Assembly (NCBI GenBank): GCA_964634605.1
Contig: CAZWLJ010000008.1
Coordinates: forward strand, 14,800 to 78,799
Direction: 5' to 3'
DNA from: UPXZ01 sp964634605
GTDB taxonomy: Bacteria; Bacteroidota; Bacteroidia; Bacteroidales; Paludibacteraceae
Length of the DNA: 64,000 bases
Shown here one piece after another: positions 43,494 through 52,831 of the stretch (positions are counted from its first letter, which is position 1; every line of letters starts with the position of its first letter). Position numbers and translations under genes: made by a program. Under the pieces are notes generated by a model. The model had not been told where the DNA came from. It was given only the letters and a program-made list of their open reading frames with translations, and searched no databases.

Positions 43494-44366
43494 TTGAAGA
43501 ATCTAATCAGTTTCTTGATCAGGTACAGTGTTGTATTTCTGTTTATCATACTGGAAATCATATCACTGGTTCTGATATCCCGTAATAAGGGCTATCAGCG
43601 AAGTGTCCTGCTTTCGTCCACAAATACGGTGGTAGGTAAAATGTACGATGCGAGTACCCGGGTGGTGGATTTTTTCAAGTTGAGCAATGCAAACAAAAAT
43701 CTATCGGAAGAGAACACCCGCCTTCTCAACAGGGTTACCGAACTGGAAAATACCCTGAATACGCTCACCGATTCAACAAACAACTCCGGCTGGAGAACCG
43801 TGCAAATTCCTCCCGAACGTGAGTATAATTTTATTGCAGCCAAAGTAATCCGGATCACCACGCATCAGGTACAAAATTACATTACGATCAACAAAGGCTC
43901 TCTGGATAGTATAAAGCCCGATATGGGAGTTGTCGGAGATCAGGGAGTTGTCGGAATCGTTGAAGCTGTATCGCCTCATTTTGCCAAAGTGATTCCTATT
44001 CTGCACCCAAAATCAACCATTGTAACCAAATTCAAGAAAAGCAATTATTTCGGTCCGCTCGTGTGGGATGGTAAAGATTACCGGTATGCAAAACTGAATG
44101 ACATAGCCCGTCATGTGAAATTCAGCCTCGGAGATACACTTGTTACGAGCGGATTCAAATCATTCCCCGAAGGAATAATGGTGGGTACAATCAATAATTT
44201 TGACATTAAGGAAAGTGATGCCTATTATAATATTCAGGTTAAACTTGCAGCTGATTTCCGTTCGCTCACTCACGTGAAGGTAATCAACTACGAGCATTAC
44301 CAGGAACAGAAAATTCTCGAAGAAGGCACACCTGAACACACTGAAACTACAAAAAAGGAAAAATAG
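43494..44366 (+). CDS. mreC: Rod-shape-determining protein MreC
   Basis: About 290 aa from a TTG at 43494 (product would begin MKNLISFLIRYSVVFLF). The longer frame starts at GTG 43458, but that codon lies inside the 3' arm of the upstream terminator and adds residues not seen in the family. One N-terminal TM helix (about 5-25), a periplasmic coiled coil (KLSNANKNLSEENTRLLNRVTELENTLNTL-type heptads, ~55-90), and the beta-barrel MreC domain (MGVVGDQGVVGIVEAVSPHFAKVIPILHP, YFGPLVWDG). A C-terminal acidic/charged tail follows. It scaffolds the elongasome with MreD, PBP2 and RodA. Confidence 0.9.
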   Translation: MKNLISFLIRYSVVFLFIILEIISLVLISRNKGYQRSVLLSSTNTVVGKMYDASTRVVDFFKLSNANKNLSEENTRLLNRVTELENTLNTLTDSTNNSGWRTVQIPPEREYNFIAAKVIRITTHQVQNYITINKGSLDSIKPDMGVVGDQGVVGIVEAVSPHFAKVIPILHPKSTIVTKFKKSNYFGPLVWDGKDYRYAKLNDIARHVKFSLGDTLVTSGFKSFPEGIMVGTINNFDIKESDAYYNIQVKLAADFRSLTHVKVINYEHYQEQKILEEGTPEHTETTKKEK

Positions 44367-44375
44367 CATTTACTC

Positions 44376-44873
44376 ATGCAATTAGTAATTCAAAATATAG
44401 TTCGTTTTATCATACTGGTATTGGTACAGGTGTTTGTTCTGGATAATATACAGTTTCTGGGCTATATCAGCCCGATGATCTACATTTTGTTTATTCTTTC
44501 ACTTCCTGTCAGGTTTCCAAAAGGAGTGTTGCTTGTTTTAGCATTTGTTCTCGGGCTGACAGTTGACATATTCAACAATACGATGGGGATTCATGCTTTT
44601 GCTACTGTTTTTGCTGCTTTTGTGCGTCCGGTTACACTCAAAATGTCGGTATCGATGGAAGAAATGGCAAATCCGACGCCTTCATTCCGTACTTTTGGAG
44701 TGGCAAACTATGTGAAATATGTTATTCTGACCGTATTAATTCACCACACTGTTTTATTTCTGGTAGAGTCATTTTCATTCATGCATCTCACCCTGCTGGT
44801 TCCGAAAATCCTGTTAAGCTCTATAGTTACCATCCTGATTATTTTGGGCATTAAGTCGCTCAATTCGAAATAA
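44376..44873 (+). CDS. mreD: Rod-shape-determining protein MreD
   Basis: 165 aa, about five TM helices, 9 bp after mreC. The family pattern is seen in PMIYILFILSLPVRFPKG and the LGLTVDIFNNTMGIHAFA segment (conserved D-x-F near the second helix pair). Its stop overlaps the mrdA start as TAATG, so translation is coupled. Confidence 0.9.
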   Translation: MQLVIQNIVRFIILVLVQVFVLDNIQFLGYISPMIYILFILSLPVRFPKGVLLVLAFVLGLTVDIFNNTMGIHAFATVFAAFVRPVTLKMSVSMEEMANPTPSFRTFGVANYVKYVILTVLIHHTVLFLVESFSFMHLTLLVPKILLSSIVTILIILGIKSLNSK

Positions 44874-46717
44874 TGATCAACGATAAATATCAAAATAGAA
44901 GTACCATAATAGCTGTTATCATGATAGCCGTTGTTGTTATTTATGTTTTGCGGCTATTCTCGCTTCAGATACTCGAAGATAAATATAAGAAAGGAGCGGC
45001 GAGTAATGCTTTTCTGAATAAAACGATATATCCCCCGCGTGGATTGTTGTATGACCGCAATGATTCGTTGCTCGTGTACAATAAACCCGCTTATGATATT
45101 GCTTTTATCAATCGTGAGATTCGCAACCTGGATACCGTTTCGTTATGCAATGACCTGAATATTACCAAAGAATATTTCATCGAAAGGATGAAAGAGGTCA
45201 AAAACAGAGATAAAAATTCATCCTACTCACCGCTTACTCCGCAGGTTTTCATGACTCAGCTGGAGATAAAAGATGTGGCTGCAGTTCAGCAGTCGATGTA
45301 CAAATACGATGGATTTTACATACAGACACGTACATTGCGTGAATACAGGTACGCTGCAGGAGGGCATGTCTTGGGCAGTATTGGCGAGGTTACACCCAGA
45401 ATGCTCGAGAAGGATGAAGAAGGCTATTATGACCCGGGCGATTACGTGGGGCGCGACGGATTTGAATTTACCTATGAGAAAGATTTGCGGGGAGAAAAAG
45501 GTGTGGAGGTGTTGCTGCGCGATGCACGCGGACGAATAAAGGGTAAATACGAGGAAGGCAGAAAAGACATTGCTCCCAAAGCCGGTAAAAACATCCGTAT
45601 GACGCTGGATATCAAACTGCAGTTGTTAGGAGAGCAACTTCTGGCTGGCAAAGTGGGGAGTGTGGTGGCCATTGAGCCTCGTACGGGTGAAATTCTGGCT
45701 ATGGTATCCAATCCTGGTTTTGATCCATCGCTGCTGGTAGGCCGCGATCGTTCGAAAAATTACTCGCTGCTGGTGAATGATCCTACAAAACCATTGATGA
45801 ACCGTGCTACACAGGCACAGTATTCGCCCGGCTCATCGTTCAAACCATTCCAGGCACTGGTGGCATTGAAACAAGGCTCAATAAATGAAGGTACAAGATA
45901 TTCCTGCAACGGTCCCGGTTCGTCGCCCATCCGGTGTACTCACCACCACGGTTCACCTGTATCGTTGCTCAATGCAATCGAGCAAAGTTGTAATCCTTAT
46001 TTCTGGCATACTTTTGAAGCCACACTGGTAAAAGGAGGCTACGGAAAGGACAATCAGAACTTCCGGAAAAATTACGATGACTGGCGTTCAAATATCATGA
46101 AATTCGGTTTTGGAGCAAGGTTTGAAGACTCGGATATTTACCAGCAAAGCCGGGGTAATATTCCTTCGGAGAATTATTTCGACAAAGTATATAAAAGCAA
46201 AACAGGCTGGAGGGCACTAACTATCCGCTCATTGTCCATAGGGCAGGGGGAAGTGCTTGTTACTCCGCTTCAGCTTGCTAATGCCACTTCGGTAATCGCA
46301 AACAGAGGGTTTTTCATTACTCCGCATTTGAATAAATCAGACTCCATGCTGCTTCACAAGCACGATGTGAGTGTCGATAAAAAGTATTTTCAGGTAGTGG
46401 ATGAGGGTATGTGGAGAGTAAATGAATTTGGAACAGCAAGAAGCTACAAAGTACCCGGAATAAACTGGTGTGGTAAAACCGGTACGGTACAAAACAACCG
46501 CGGAAAAGATCATGCATTCTACATGGGATATGCTCCCCGTGAGAATCCGAAAATAGCAATAGCCGTAGTGGTGGAAAATGCCGGTTTCGGTTCAACGTTT
46601 GCTGCTCCTATTGCCAGCCTGATGGTCGAACAGTATATTACAGGAAAAGTACTCCGCACGGATTTGTTAATTAAAACAATGAATGTAAAAACAAATGCCA
46701 ACGTCAAGGAATATTAG
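44873..46717 (+). CDS. mrdA: Penicillin-binding protein 2 (elongation transpeptidase)
   Basis: 614 aa. One N-terminal TM helix (~13-31), the PBP dimerisation/pedestal domain (PPRGLLYDRNDSLLVYN; GHVLGSIGEV), and the transpeptidase domain with SxxK as Ser321-S-F-Lys324 (YSPGSSFKPF), SxN-type motif QSCNP and KTG in WCGKTGTVQN. It cross-links peptidoglycan during elongation. The C-terminus overlaps rodA by 23 bp in a different frame. Confidence 0.96.
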   Translation: MINDKYQNRSTIIAVIMIAVVVIYVLRLFSLQILEDKYKKGAASNAFLNKTIYPPRGLLYDRNDSLLVYNKPAYDIAFINREIRNLDTVSLCNDLNITKEYFIERMKEVKNRDKNSSYSPLTPQVFMTQLEIKDVAAVQQSMYKYDGFYIQTRTLREYRYAAGGHVLGSIGEVTPRMLEKDEEGYYDPGDYVGRDGFEFTYEKDLRGEKGVEVLLRDARGRIKGKYEEGRKDIAPKAGKNIRMTLDIKLQLLGEQLLAGKVGSVVAIEPRTGEILAMVSNPGFDPSLLVGRDRSKNYSLLVNDPTKPLMNRATQAQYSPGSSFKPFQALVALKQGSINEGTRYSCNGPGSSPIRCTHHHGSPVSLLNAIEQSCNPYFWHTFEATLVKGGYGKDNQNFRKNYDDWRSNIMKFGFGARFEDSDIYQQSRGNIPSENYFDKVYKSKTGWRALTIRSLSIGQGEVLVTPLQLANATSVIANRGFFITPHLNKSDSMLLHKHDVSVDKKYFQVVDEGMWRVNEFGTARSYKVPGINWCGKTGTVQNNRGKDHAFYMGYAPRENPKIAIAVVVENAGFGSTFAAPIASLMVEQYITGKVLRTDLLIKTMNVKTNANVKEY

Positions 46718-48161
46718 TATAAAGTATGCTCTGGACTGGAAAACAGTATTCATTTATCTGTTTCTGGTTGCCTTTGGCTGGTTGAATATTTACGGAGCCA
46801 GCTATGATTTTGATCAGGCGAGCATCTTTGACTTCAGCCAGAGGGCAGGCAAACAGTTTGTCTGGATCCTAACGGCGTTCGGATTGGCCGGAGTGCTGCT
46901 TTTGCTCGATTCAAGACTATACAACTATTTTGCATATCTCATTTATATCATCGTCATATTTCTGCTGATTGTAACTATTTTCATTGCTACCGACGTAAAG
47001 GGATCACGATCCTGGCTTGTATTTGGTCCGGTAAGCTTTCAACCGGCAGAACTCGCCAAGACAGCTACTGCTCTTGCACTGGCTAAATTCATGAGTGCAT
47101 ACAACTACAAACTGAAAGGATGGAAAGATTTGATTCCACTTGCAGTCATTGTATTTATCCCGTTTGCTCTGATTATACTTCAGAAAGAAACCGGCAGTGC
47201 GCTCGTATTTCTTGCATTTCTGCTCATGTTTTACCGCGAAGGAATGTCGGGTCTGGTGCTTATGCTGGGTGTTTTTGCAGTTGCTTTATTTGTAGTGGCT
47301 ATCGGATTCAGCGAAATCACGATTCAGACTGATAGCGGAACTCTCGGAATGGTGCTGGCTATGTTTCTGGTCATTCTTGTTCAGTTCACGTATGCATTTT
47401 TCTTCAAACGAAACCGAAAGGAAGCCCTATGGCTAATAGCAGGAGTGACCGGAGTGTCGGTTATTTCCTATGTACTGAATATCTGGCTCCCGGTTAATTA
47501 CGACTATGTGGCTATTTTTATTGTTTTACTCTCCTGTGTCTACTGGTTTATAATTTCGAGGTTCAAACGGATGAAACAATATATGGTGATTGTATGGATT
47601 TCACTCGGAGCGATGTTGTTCTGCTATTCCGCTGATTATCTGTTCTACAAAGTTCTGGAACCACATCAGCAAATCCGTATAAAAGTTTTGCTGAACATGG
47701 AAGAAGACCTTCGCGGAGCCGGTTATAATGTCAACCAGTCAAAAATTGCCATTGGCTCAGGAGGTATGTTCGGCAAAGGATACCTGAACGGTACTCAGAC
47801 AAAACTAAAATACGTGCCCGAACAGGACACCGATTTTATTTTTTGCACGGTTGGTGAGGAGTGGGGTTTTATGGGATCTTCCGTTCTTTTATTTATTTAT
47901 CTCTGGTTGCTGCTGAGGATTGTGCGAATCGCCGAAAGGCAGACTGAGGTTTTCAATCGGGTGTACGCGTATTCTGTAGCGAGTATTTTCTTTTTTCACC
48001 TCACCATCAATATCGGGATGGTGCTTGGTTTGGTGCCTGTGATTGGCATTCCGCTTCCTTTCCTCAGCTACGGAGGATCTTCGCTCTGGAGTTTCACTGT
48101 ATTGCTCTTTATTCTGCTCAGGCTTGACGCGGCCAGGCTCCAGCGGGGTGTAGAACGATAG
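46695..48161 (+). CDS. rodA: RodA/SEDS peptidoglycan glycosyltransferase
   Basis: 488 aa, longer than E. coli RodA (~370) because of an inserted region of roughly 100 residues between about 195 and 300 that adds TM helices; Bacteroidota RodA proteins are commonly this long. SEDS features: GSRSWLVFGPVSFQPAELAK, a long loop with DFIFCTVGEEWGF, and the closing GLVPVIGIPLPFLSYGGSS motif. It polymerises glycan strands with PBP2. The start at 46695 overlaps mrdA. Confidence 0.95.
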   Translation: MPTSRNISIKYALDWKTVFIYLFLVAFGWLNIYGASYDFDQASIFDFSQRAGKQFVWILTAFGLAGVLLLLDSRLYNYFAYLIYIIVIFLLIVTIFIATDVKGSRSWLVFGPVSFQPAELAKTATALALAKFMSAYNYKLKGWKDLIPLAVIVFIPFALIILQKETGSALVFLAFLLMFYREGMSGLVLMLGVFAVALFVVAIGFSEITIQTDSGTLGMVLAMFLVILVQFTYAFFFKRNRKEALWLIAGVTGVSVISYVLNIWLPVNYDYVAIFIVLLSCVYWFIISRFKRMKQYMVIVWISLGAMLFCYSADYLFYKVLEPHQQIRIKVLLNMEEDLRGAGYNVNQSKIAIGSGGMFGKGYLNGTQTKLKYVPEQDTDFIFCTVGEEWGFMGSSVLLFIYLWLLLRIVRIAERQTEVFNRVYAYSVASIFFFHLTINIGMVLGLVPVIGIPLPFLSYGGSSLWSFTVLLFILLRLDAARLQRGVER

Positions 48162-48191
48162 GTTTATATTCTTTTTGATAGATATTGTTTT

Positions 48192-48689
48192 TCACCCGAT
48201 TTTTCCTAAAATGGCCACATAGTTTTTGCCATATTTTTTGGCACATTTGGGGCAGGTAGTGTACCACATGTACATTTTACCGGTTTGAATATTTTTACTT
48301 TCAGTAATACTCATGTAGTCTTTAGTCCACTTTCCGGTTTCGCGAAAATCTCCTTCATACACTTTGCAGAAGAATTTTCCAGTAAGTCTGATATTGTTAA
48401 GCCCCGCTACTTCATTGTCTACTGCCAGGTAGATATCCATGTTCCATGGCGAAGTGTGGTCGGAGAGTCCCATCCCGTCTTTCTGCATTGAAGTACCGGA
48501 ATTTCGTATTTTCGTATCCAGTTTGCGCATCACCGCACCAAAGTTGAGAGGCATATACATGAATGTACAGATTCTCCCTTTAACAAAAATTTTGTTATCC
48601 CATTCCAGTGTTTTTTCATCCCAGAGTCCGGGTTCAAACTTCGGACAGCATTCAGTTTCTTCCATCACATTTTTTTGTTGTGTTTCCAT
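48192..48689 (-). CDS. Conserved protein with C-terminal CPKC motif (family often labelled 'hydrolase')
   Basis: 165 aa, soluble. It starts with an acidic, Cys-containing leader (EETECCPKFEPGLWDEKTLEWDNKIFVKGR-type opening) and ends TTCPKCAKKYGKNYVAILG. I recall this pattern from widely distributed small proteins in anaerobes that are annotated loosely as hydrolases; no catalytic motif is visible that would support an enzyme class. The CC and CPKC pairs could bind a metal. It is convergent with rodA (30 bp between stops) and divergent from the DUF3795 gene. Confidence 0.6.
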   Translation of the reverse strand: METQQKNVMEETECCPKFEPGLWDEKTLEWDNKIFVKGRICTFMYMPLNFGAVMRKLDTKIRNSGTSMQKDGMGLSDHTSPWNMDIYLAVDNEVAGLNNIRLTGKFFCKVYEGDFRETGKWTKDYMSITESKNIQTGKMYMWYTTCPKCAKKYGKNYVAILGKIG

Positions 48690-48807
48690 TATGCTATAGA
48701 ATTTTGGTGTGTAATATGTTATTTATAAAACAGTTATGAATAATTATTTGTTTTCTTAATCCATAAAATACATTGAATAATGTATGTTTTTGTTTAAAAT
48801 ATTTTTT

Positions 48808-48815
48808 TACCTTTG
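48808..48815 (+). promoter_or_regulatory. Candidate -7 element for the DUF3795 gene
   Basis: TACCTTTG, 45 bp before the ATG at 48860; a TTTG lies 15 bp upstream, a little closer than the usual spacing. Confidence 0.45.
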
Positions 48816-48859
48816 GAGGTAGTAATTCATTCATTTTCAATTCAAAAATAACCAAAGAA

Positions 48860-49198
48860 ATGGAAAACCTGATTGCCTGTTGTGGTATCAACTGTGCCAC
48901 CTGCGATGCCCGCATCGCCACTGTCACCGGCGATGAAAAACTTCGAGCCATTACTGCCGAAAAATGGAGTATGGAATTCGATTCGAAGGATATTACAGCC
49001 GAAACTCTTTATTGTACCGGTTGCCGGGAAGCCGGAGCTAAGTTTGCTTATTGTGAATTTTGCGAGATACGCAACTGTGTGAAATCCAAAGGATTTGAAA
49101 CCTGCGGCGAGTGCACTGAGCTCGGCAATTGTACCATTGTGGGTAATGTTCTGAAAATTGTCCCGGATGCCCTTGCAAATCTTAAATCGTTGAGCTGA
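48860..49198 (+). CDS. DUF3795 cysteine-rich protein
   Basis: 112 aa from ATG 48860; the frame opens at 48773 but that part is AT-rich leader. Cys-rich pattern typical of DUF3795: ACCGINCATCDARI at the N-terminus, YCTGCREAGAKFAYCEFCEIRNC in the middle, FETCGECTELGNC near the end. The eleven or so cysteines probably bind zinc or iron-sulfur. Function unknown. A 14-bp terminator stem follows. Confidence 0.82.
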   Translation: MENLIACCGINCATCDARIATVTGDEKLRAITAEKWSMEFDSKDITAETLYCTGCREAGAKFAYCEFCEIRNCVKSKGFETCGECTELGNCTIVGNVLKIVPDALANLKSLS

Positions 49199-49227
49199 CT
49201 CTCAGAGTTTGAGGAATTAGCGTTGAA

Positions 49228-49278
49228 AAAACAGAAGATGCCGTTTTCATTCAGCTTGGAAACAGCATCTTCTGTTTT
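49228..49278 (+). terminator. Terminator after the DUF3795 gene
   Basis: AAAACAGAAGATGC pairs perfectly with GCATCTTCTGTTTT (14 bp), loop 23 nt, 30 nt after the stop. From 49279 to 49497 I see no gene or clear motif. Confidence 0.75.
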
Positions 49279-49497
49279 GGGTCGTCTGCATCATTTTATG
49301 AAAGATGTAACGCAATATTTTAAGCGAAACTTTGTATGAGAGTACAGCCAGTCAGAATCATGTTTTATCTTAATGCAAAGAAACAAAAAATACCTGCCTT
49401 ACGGACGAATTGCATAATCAGCCCGAAAAAATCAAGGATAAAAAAGTACTTACAAAAGAAATCTTCAGGATAATGCAACCTGAATATAAGATGTATA

Positions 49498-49809
49498 TCA
49501 GAAATATGATTTTACCTGATAATATCCCCTGTGAACATCTTCATATAATTTATCCAGATTCTGCCTGTTCGTAATTTTATAGGTTTTTTTCCTGAAAATA
49601 ATTATTCCGCAAAGTTCATCATCCTCGCAGTCTTTGTCGAAAAAATCCCCAACTTTAACTTCCAGAATCCGGGCAATTTTTTCAAGAAAATCTGTAGTTG
49701 TGTTCTCTTCGATAATTCGTGCGAGTTTTTCTTCTGTAATTCCCAGTCTGAATGCAATTTCATTCATCGTAAATCCCCTTGCCCTGATCATTTCATTAAC
49801 ATTTAGCAT
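49498..49809 (-). CDS. XRE-family HTH protein
   Basis: 103 aa from ATG 49809; the frame continues to 49866 but would add a hydrophobic stretch unlike the family. Residues ~1-58 form a Cro/CI-type HTH (VNEMIRARGFTMNEIAFRLGITEEKLARIIEENTTT...ILEVKVGDFF). The rest has an acidic-Cys loop (DKDCEDDELCG) and a beta-rich tail of unknown kind. It is an orphan gene in a gene-poor stretch. The target is unknown, and autoregulation is likely. Confidence 0.7.
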   Translation of the reverse strand: MLNVNEMIRARGFTMNEIAFRLGITEEKLARIIEENTTTDFLEKIARILEVKVGDFFDKDCEDDELCGIIIFRKKTYKITNRQNLDKLYEDVHRGYYQVKSYF

Positions 49810-50249
49810 AGCAAAATAAAATTGAAAAAGTAAAACACTCAATAATAGACGCCTCACATGATACAAAGTCTTTCAGATTACCTGTGTATGTACTCAACTT
49901 AATACCTTTCAGTTATACATACCGTTTTCCACTATTCAGAAGAGAAACGTAAATGAATTCATTTAGGTTTTAAAAGTTTTGCTAAAAGCTATTTGTCACA
50001 TATATAAAAAATGTAATCCTCTTTATTGAATCTGCCTGTATGTTAATGATGGGTAATTACAGTCCAATCGGACGTTACGGTCTTTTACAGCCGGAAAATG
50101 GATGTTAACAGTGATTAAAACAGGTAAATGAGTTGCTTTTTTCGAAGCAGGTCAATCATTACAGATTTCAACCTGCTTTATATACTTTTTTATCCGGAAC
50201 AGGATTCTGGTGAGTGCAATTTTAAGATTTAAATAATAGTGAGATTGAA
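49810..50249. other. Gene-poor region upstream of the XRE gene
   Basis: No convincing ORF in 440 bp. One short inverted repeat, AAGCAGGT (50145-50152) / ACCTGCTT (50171-50178), has no T-run on the minus strand, so it is a poor terminator for dgt, whose stop is at 50250. It may be an operator or a decayed segment. Confidence 0.5.
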
Positions 50250-51566
50250 TTAAATGCTCGAAATGCTGATTCCTGTGATTTTTTTATACAGATCAAGTGC
50301 ATATACATCGGTCATACCCGAAATATAATCCAGCACAGCCTGTACCTTGCCGTAAACAGTCGGGTTGTAGGTATCATACTGAGGCGGAATCCTGTTGAGC
50401 AGTTGCCTGGAATACGTTTTTTCGGGATGAAGCACAGCGTTAACAAACAGCTTCATCAACTGATAAATAATATGGTAACCAGCTAGTTCGATATCGAGCA
50501 CTTCCTGCGATTTGTAAATTTTATTCACAGCTGTTTCTGAGCATTGAATATAAGCTTGAGAGGTGCCGGGTGTCATATTTTTAATCAGCGACCCTTCGAA
50601 TTTCCCCGCCAGTATAGCATCTTCGTTTATTAAAAACGCCTGACTACATTCATCAACCAGTTGCCCGATAACCGAAGAACGCAGATAAGCTATTTGTTCG
50701 TTTACATCGCTCACAATTGAAAGTGTTTCCCTGATTCTTTTCAGCCGTTTTTCGTCAAAAAAGCAATAATATAGATCTTTTGTTTCTTTGGTTGTAAGAA
50801 TTTTCAGTTTGTGAGCATCCTCAATGTCCATCACCTGATAGCAGATATCATCGGCTGCTTCTACGAGGTAAACCAGCGGATGACGCACGTAGCGTTCGGG
50901 ATTGTTTTGCTGACGGGGAATGCCGAGTTCAGCGGCTAATTTTTCATAATCAGTTCGTTCCGATTCAAAGAAACCGAATTTTTGCTTCTTTTCATCGGCA
51001 TAAACTGAAGAATAGGGATATTTAATGATGGCAGCCAGGGTACTGTATGTGAGTACAAAGCCACCTTTTCTTCTGCCGTTGAACTGGTGGGTGAGCAGAC
51101 GAAAAGCATTGGCATTCCCATCGAAACGGGTAAAGTCGCACCATTGCTCTTCGGTCAGTTTGTCTTTCAGAAAAAGCCCTTCCCCTTCTGAAAAATAGGT
51201 GGCAATGGCTTCTTCGCCCGAATGTCCGAAAGGAGGATTTCCCAGATCGTGAGCCAGGCACGCTGCCGATACAATTGCCCCGATTTCATCGAAATAATCT
51301 GCATTTTCGGCCCGGTGAGCCTGCACCAGATTCATACCGAGCGAACGTCCCACGCTTGCAACTTCCAGGCTGTGGGTCAGCCGGTTGTGAACAAAGATAC
51401 TTCCCGGGAGCGGAAAAACCTGTGTCTTGTTTTGAAGCCGCCTGAAAGGAGCCGAAAAAATCAGCCGGTCGTAGTCGCGTTGAAACTGATTGCGGTTGTC
51501 GCGGTCGCGGTCATGAAAATCTTCCATGCCAAGCCGGATGGGTGAAAGGAGTTGTTGCCAGTTCAT
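50250..51566 (-). CDS. dgt: Deoxyguanosinetriphosphate triphosphohydrolase-like HD protein
   Basis: 438 aa HD-domain dNTPase. Metal ligands: His65 in NRLTHSLEVA, His106-Asp107 in AACLAHDLGNPPFGHSGEEA, and a later Asp in EAADDICYQVMDIEDAHKL. The N-terminal RDYDRLIFSAPFRRLQNKTQVFP is characteristic. It hydrolyses dNTPs to deoxynucleosides plus triphosphate. Last gene of a five-gene minus-strand operon; its start overlaps the GNAT stop by 4 bp (ATGA-type coupling). Confidence 0.94.
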   Translation of the reverse strand: MNWQQLLSPIRLGMEDFHDRDRDNRNQFQRDYDRLIFSAPFRRLQNKTQVFPLPGSIFVHNRLTHSLEVASVGRSLGMNLVQAHRAENADYFDEIGAIVSAACLAHDLGNPPFGHSGEEAIATYFSEGEGLFLKDKLTEEQWCDFTRFDGNANAFRLLTHQFNGRRKGGFVLTYSTLAAIIKYPYSSVYADEKKQKFGFFESERTDYEKLAAELGIPRQQNNPERYVRHPLVYLVEAADDICYQVMDIEDAHKLKILTTKETKDLYYCFFDEKRLKRIRETLSIVSDVNEQIAYLRSSVIGQLVDECSQAFLINEDAILAGKFEGSLIKNMTPGTSQAYIQCSETAVNKIYKSQEVLDIELAGYHIIYQLMKLFVNAVLHPEKTYSRQLLNRIPPQYDTYNPTVYGKVQAVLDYISGMTDVYALDLYKKITGISISSI

Positions 51567-51856
51567 TCTGTATATAAAACGTCGTGATATTCGGGAGTCC
51601 GGTCAATCATTTTCAGCACGTAGGGGCAAACCGGAATGATTTTCAGTTCATTTTTACGGGCAAATTCCACCAGCGCTTCCATCAGGTGTTTGCCTAAACC
51701 TTGCCCTTTCAGGTCCTTATTAATTCCTGTGTGGTTCACGCTGATTACATTCTTTTTTTTGAAAGTGTAAGTCATTTCGCCTGAATATTCACCATTTACG
51801 AAGAGATTCAATTCTCCGTGTTTTTCATTCTGAATAATTTTTACTTCTATATCCAT
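51563..51856 (-). CDS. GNAT-family acetyltransferase, YjdJ/GCN5-like short type
   Basis: 97 aa. Short GNAT fold of the PF14542 kind: beta strands GELNLFVNGEYSGEMTYTF and VISVNHTGINKDLKGQGLGKHLMEALVEFARKN, where Q/R-x-x-G-x-G/A (KGQGLGKHL) binds acetyl-CoA, then IIPVCPYVLKMIDRTPEY. The substrate is unknown. It overlaps dgt by 4 bp and follows the BASS transporter by 62 bp. Confidence 0.88.
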   Translation of the reverse strand: MDIEVKIIQNEKHGELNLFVNGEYSGEMTYTFKKKNVISVNHTGINKDLKGQGLGKHLMEALVEFARKNELKIIPVCPYVLKMIDRTPEYHDVLYTE

Positions 51857-51918
51857 TTTACTCGATTTATCAGTTTATAAAAAACAAACATCCTCAGCCT
51901 AAAGTTTCAGCATTTTGA

Positions 51919-52809
51919 TTATAACAGCTTTCTTTTTCGCCATACCTGCAGCGAGTTAAAGATATTCTGCCAGATAACGTAAGCGCCCGGACCTACCGAC
52001 GACAGCGGGAGCAGGTACGTTTGAGCCATCCAGATGGCGAGTACTGTGTTTTTCTGACCAAGACTTTGTCCGCCGGAGATGGTTTCTCCGTAGGCATTTC
52101 CTATCAGTTTTCCCCCGAAGAACTGTATCAGGCAAACTACCAGTGTCAGTACTGCCAGCCAAATTTCTGTCAGATAGCTTTCATTTCCCTGCATCAGTAT
52201 GAAATTAACCGTTCGGGCTGTTACGATGACAAGGGCAAAGCTCCAGATGTAAAACGAAAGCCCGTGCAACGAACCAACGGCACGGCTCACTTTCGGCATC
52301 AGTTGCTTTACAATAATTGCAAGCAGCAGCGGACCCAGTAAAAGCAATACAATGTGTTCGGATATTGTGAGGAATGACGATACAAAACTTATTTCAGAGG
52401 CATTGCTGGCATACGAAAAAATGACTGGAGCCAGGATGACCGCCATCCCGTTGCTCAGAAGCATGTAGGCGGTGAGGTTTTCCACATTTCCTTTCAGCAT
52501 ATGTGTGATGACAGGGGCTGAAGTGGCTGTTGGCACAAGGATACATATCATCACACCCTGTGCCAGTATTTCACTCACAGGTCTGAGCAGCAGATATACT
52601 CCCACGCTACCGATAACCTGAAACAAAATCAGCCATAAATGCATCCGTTTGAGGCGGATTTTTCGAAGATCCAGCTTGTTGTATGTCAGAAACAGCATGA
52701 CGAAAATCAGCCACGGAGTAAGAAATGCCAGTCTGCTGAAAAGCGGATACAGAAAAGCTCCCGTCAGCATGGCGATAGGCATCATGTAGGATTTAATTAT
52801 CTTAAGCAT
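51919..52809 (-). CDS. Bile acid:sodium symporter (BASS/SBF) family transporter
   Basis: 296 aa from ATG 52809; the longer frame to 52866 overlaps the upstream gene and lacks a sensible N-terminus. About nine or ten TM helices in two inverted halves. The core pattern ICILVPTATSAPVITHMLKGN and a second crossing region GGQSLGQKNTVLAIWMAQTYL are as in the SBF family. Substrate unknown: organic anions, bile acids, pantoate or, given its neighbour, a sialic-acid-type sugar acid are possible. It begins 22 bp after the BNR lipoprotein gene. Confidence 0.8.
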   Translation of the reverse strand: MLKIIKSYMMPIAMLTGAFLYPLFSRLAFLTPWLIFVMLFLTYNKLDLRKIRLKRMHLWLILFQVIGSVGVYLLLRPVSEILAQGVMICILVPTATSAPVITHMLKGNVENLTAYMLLSNGMAVILAPVIFSYASNASEISFVSSFLTISEHIVLLLLGPLLLAIIVKQLMPKVSRAVGSLHGLSFYIWSFALVIVTARTVNFILMQGNESYLTEIWLAVLTLVVCLIQFFGGKLIGNAYGETISGGQSLGQKNTVLAIWMAQTYLLPLSSVGPGAYVIWQNIFNSLQVWRKRKLL

Positions 52810-52831
52810 CTGAAAATTTATTCTTTTGTTT

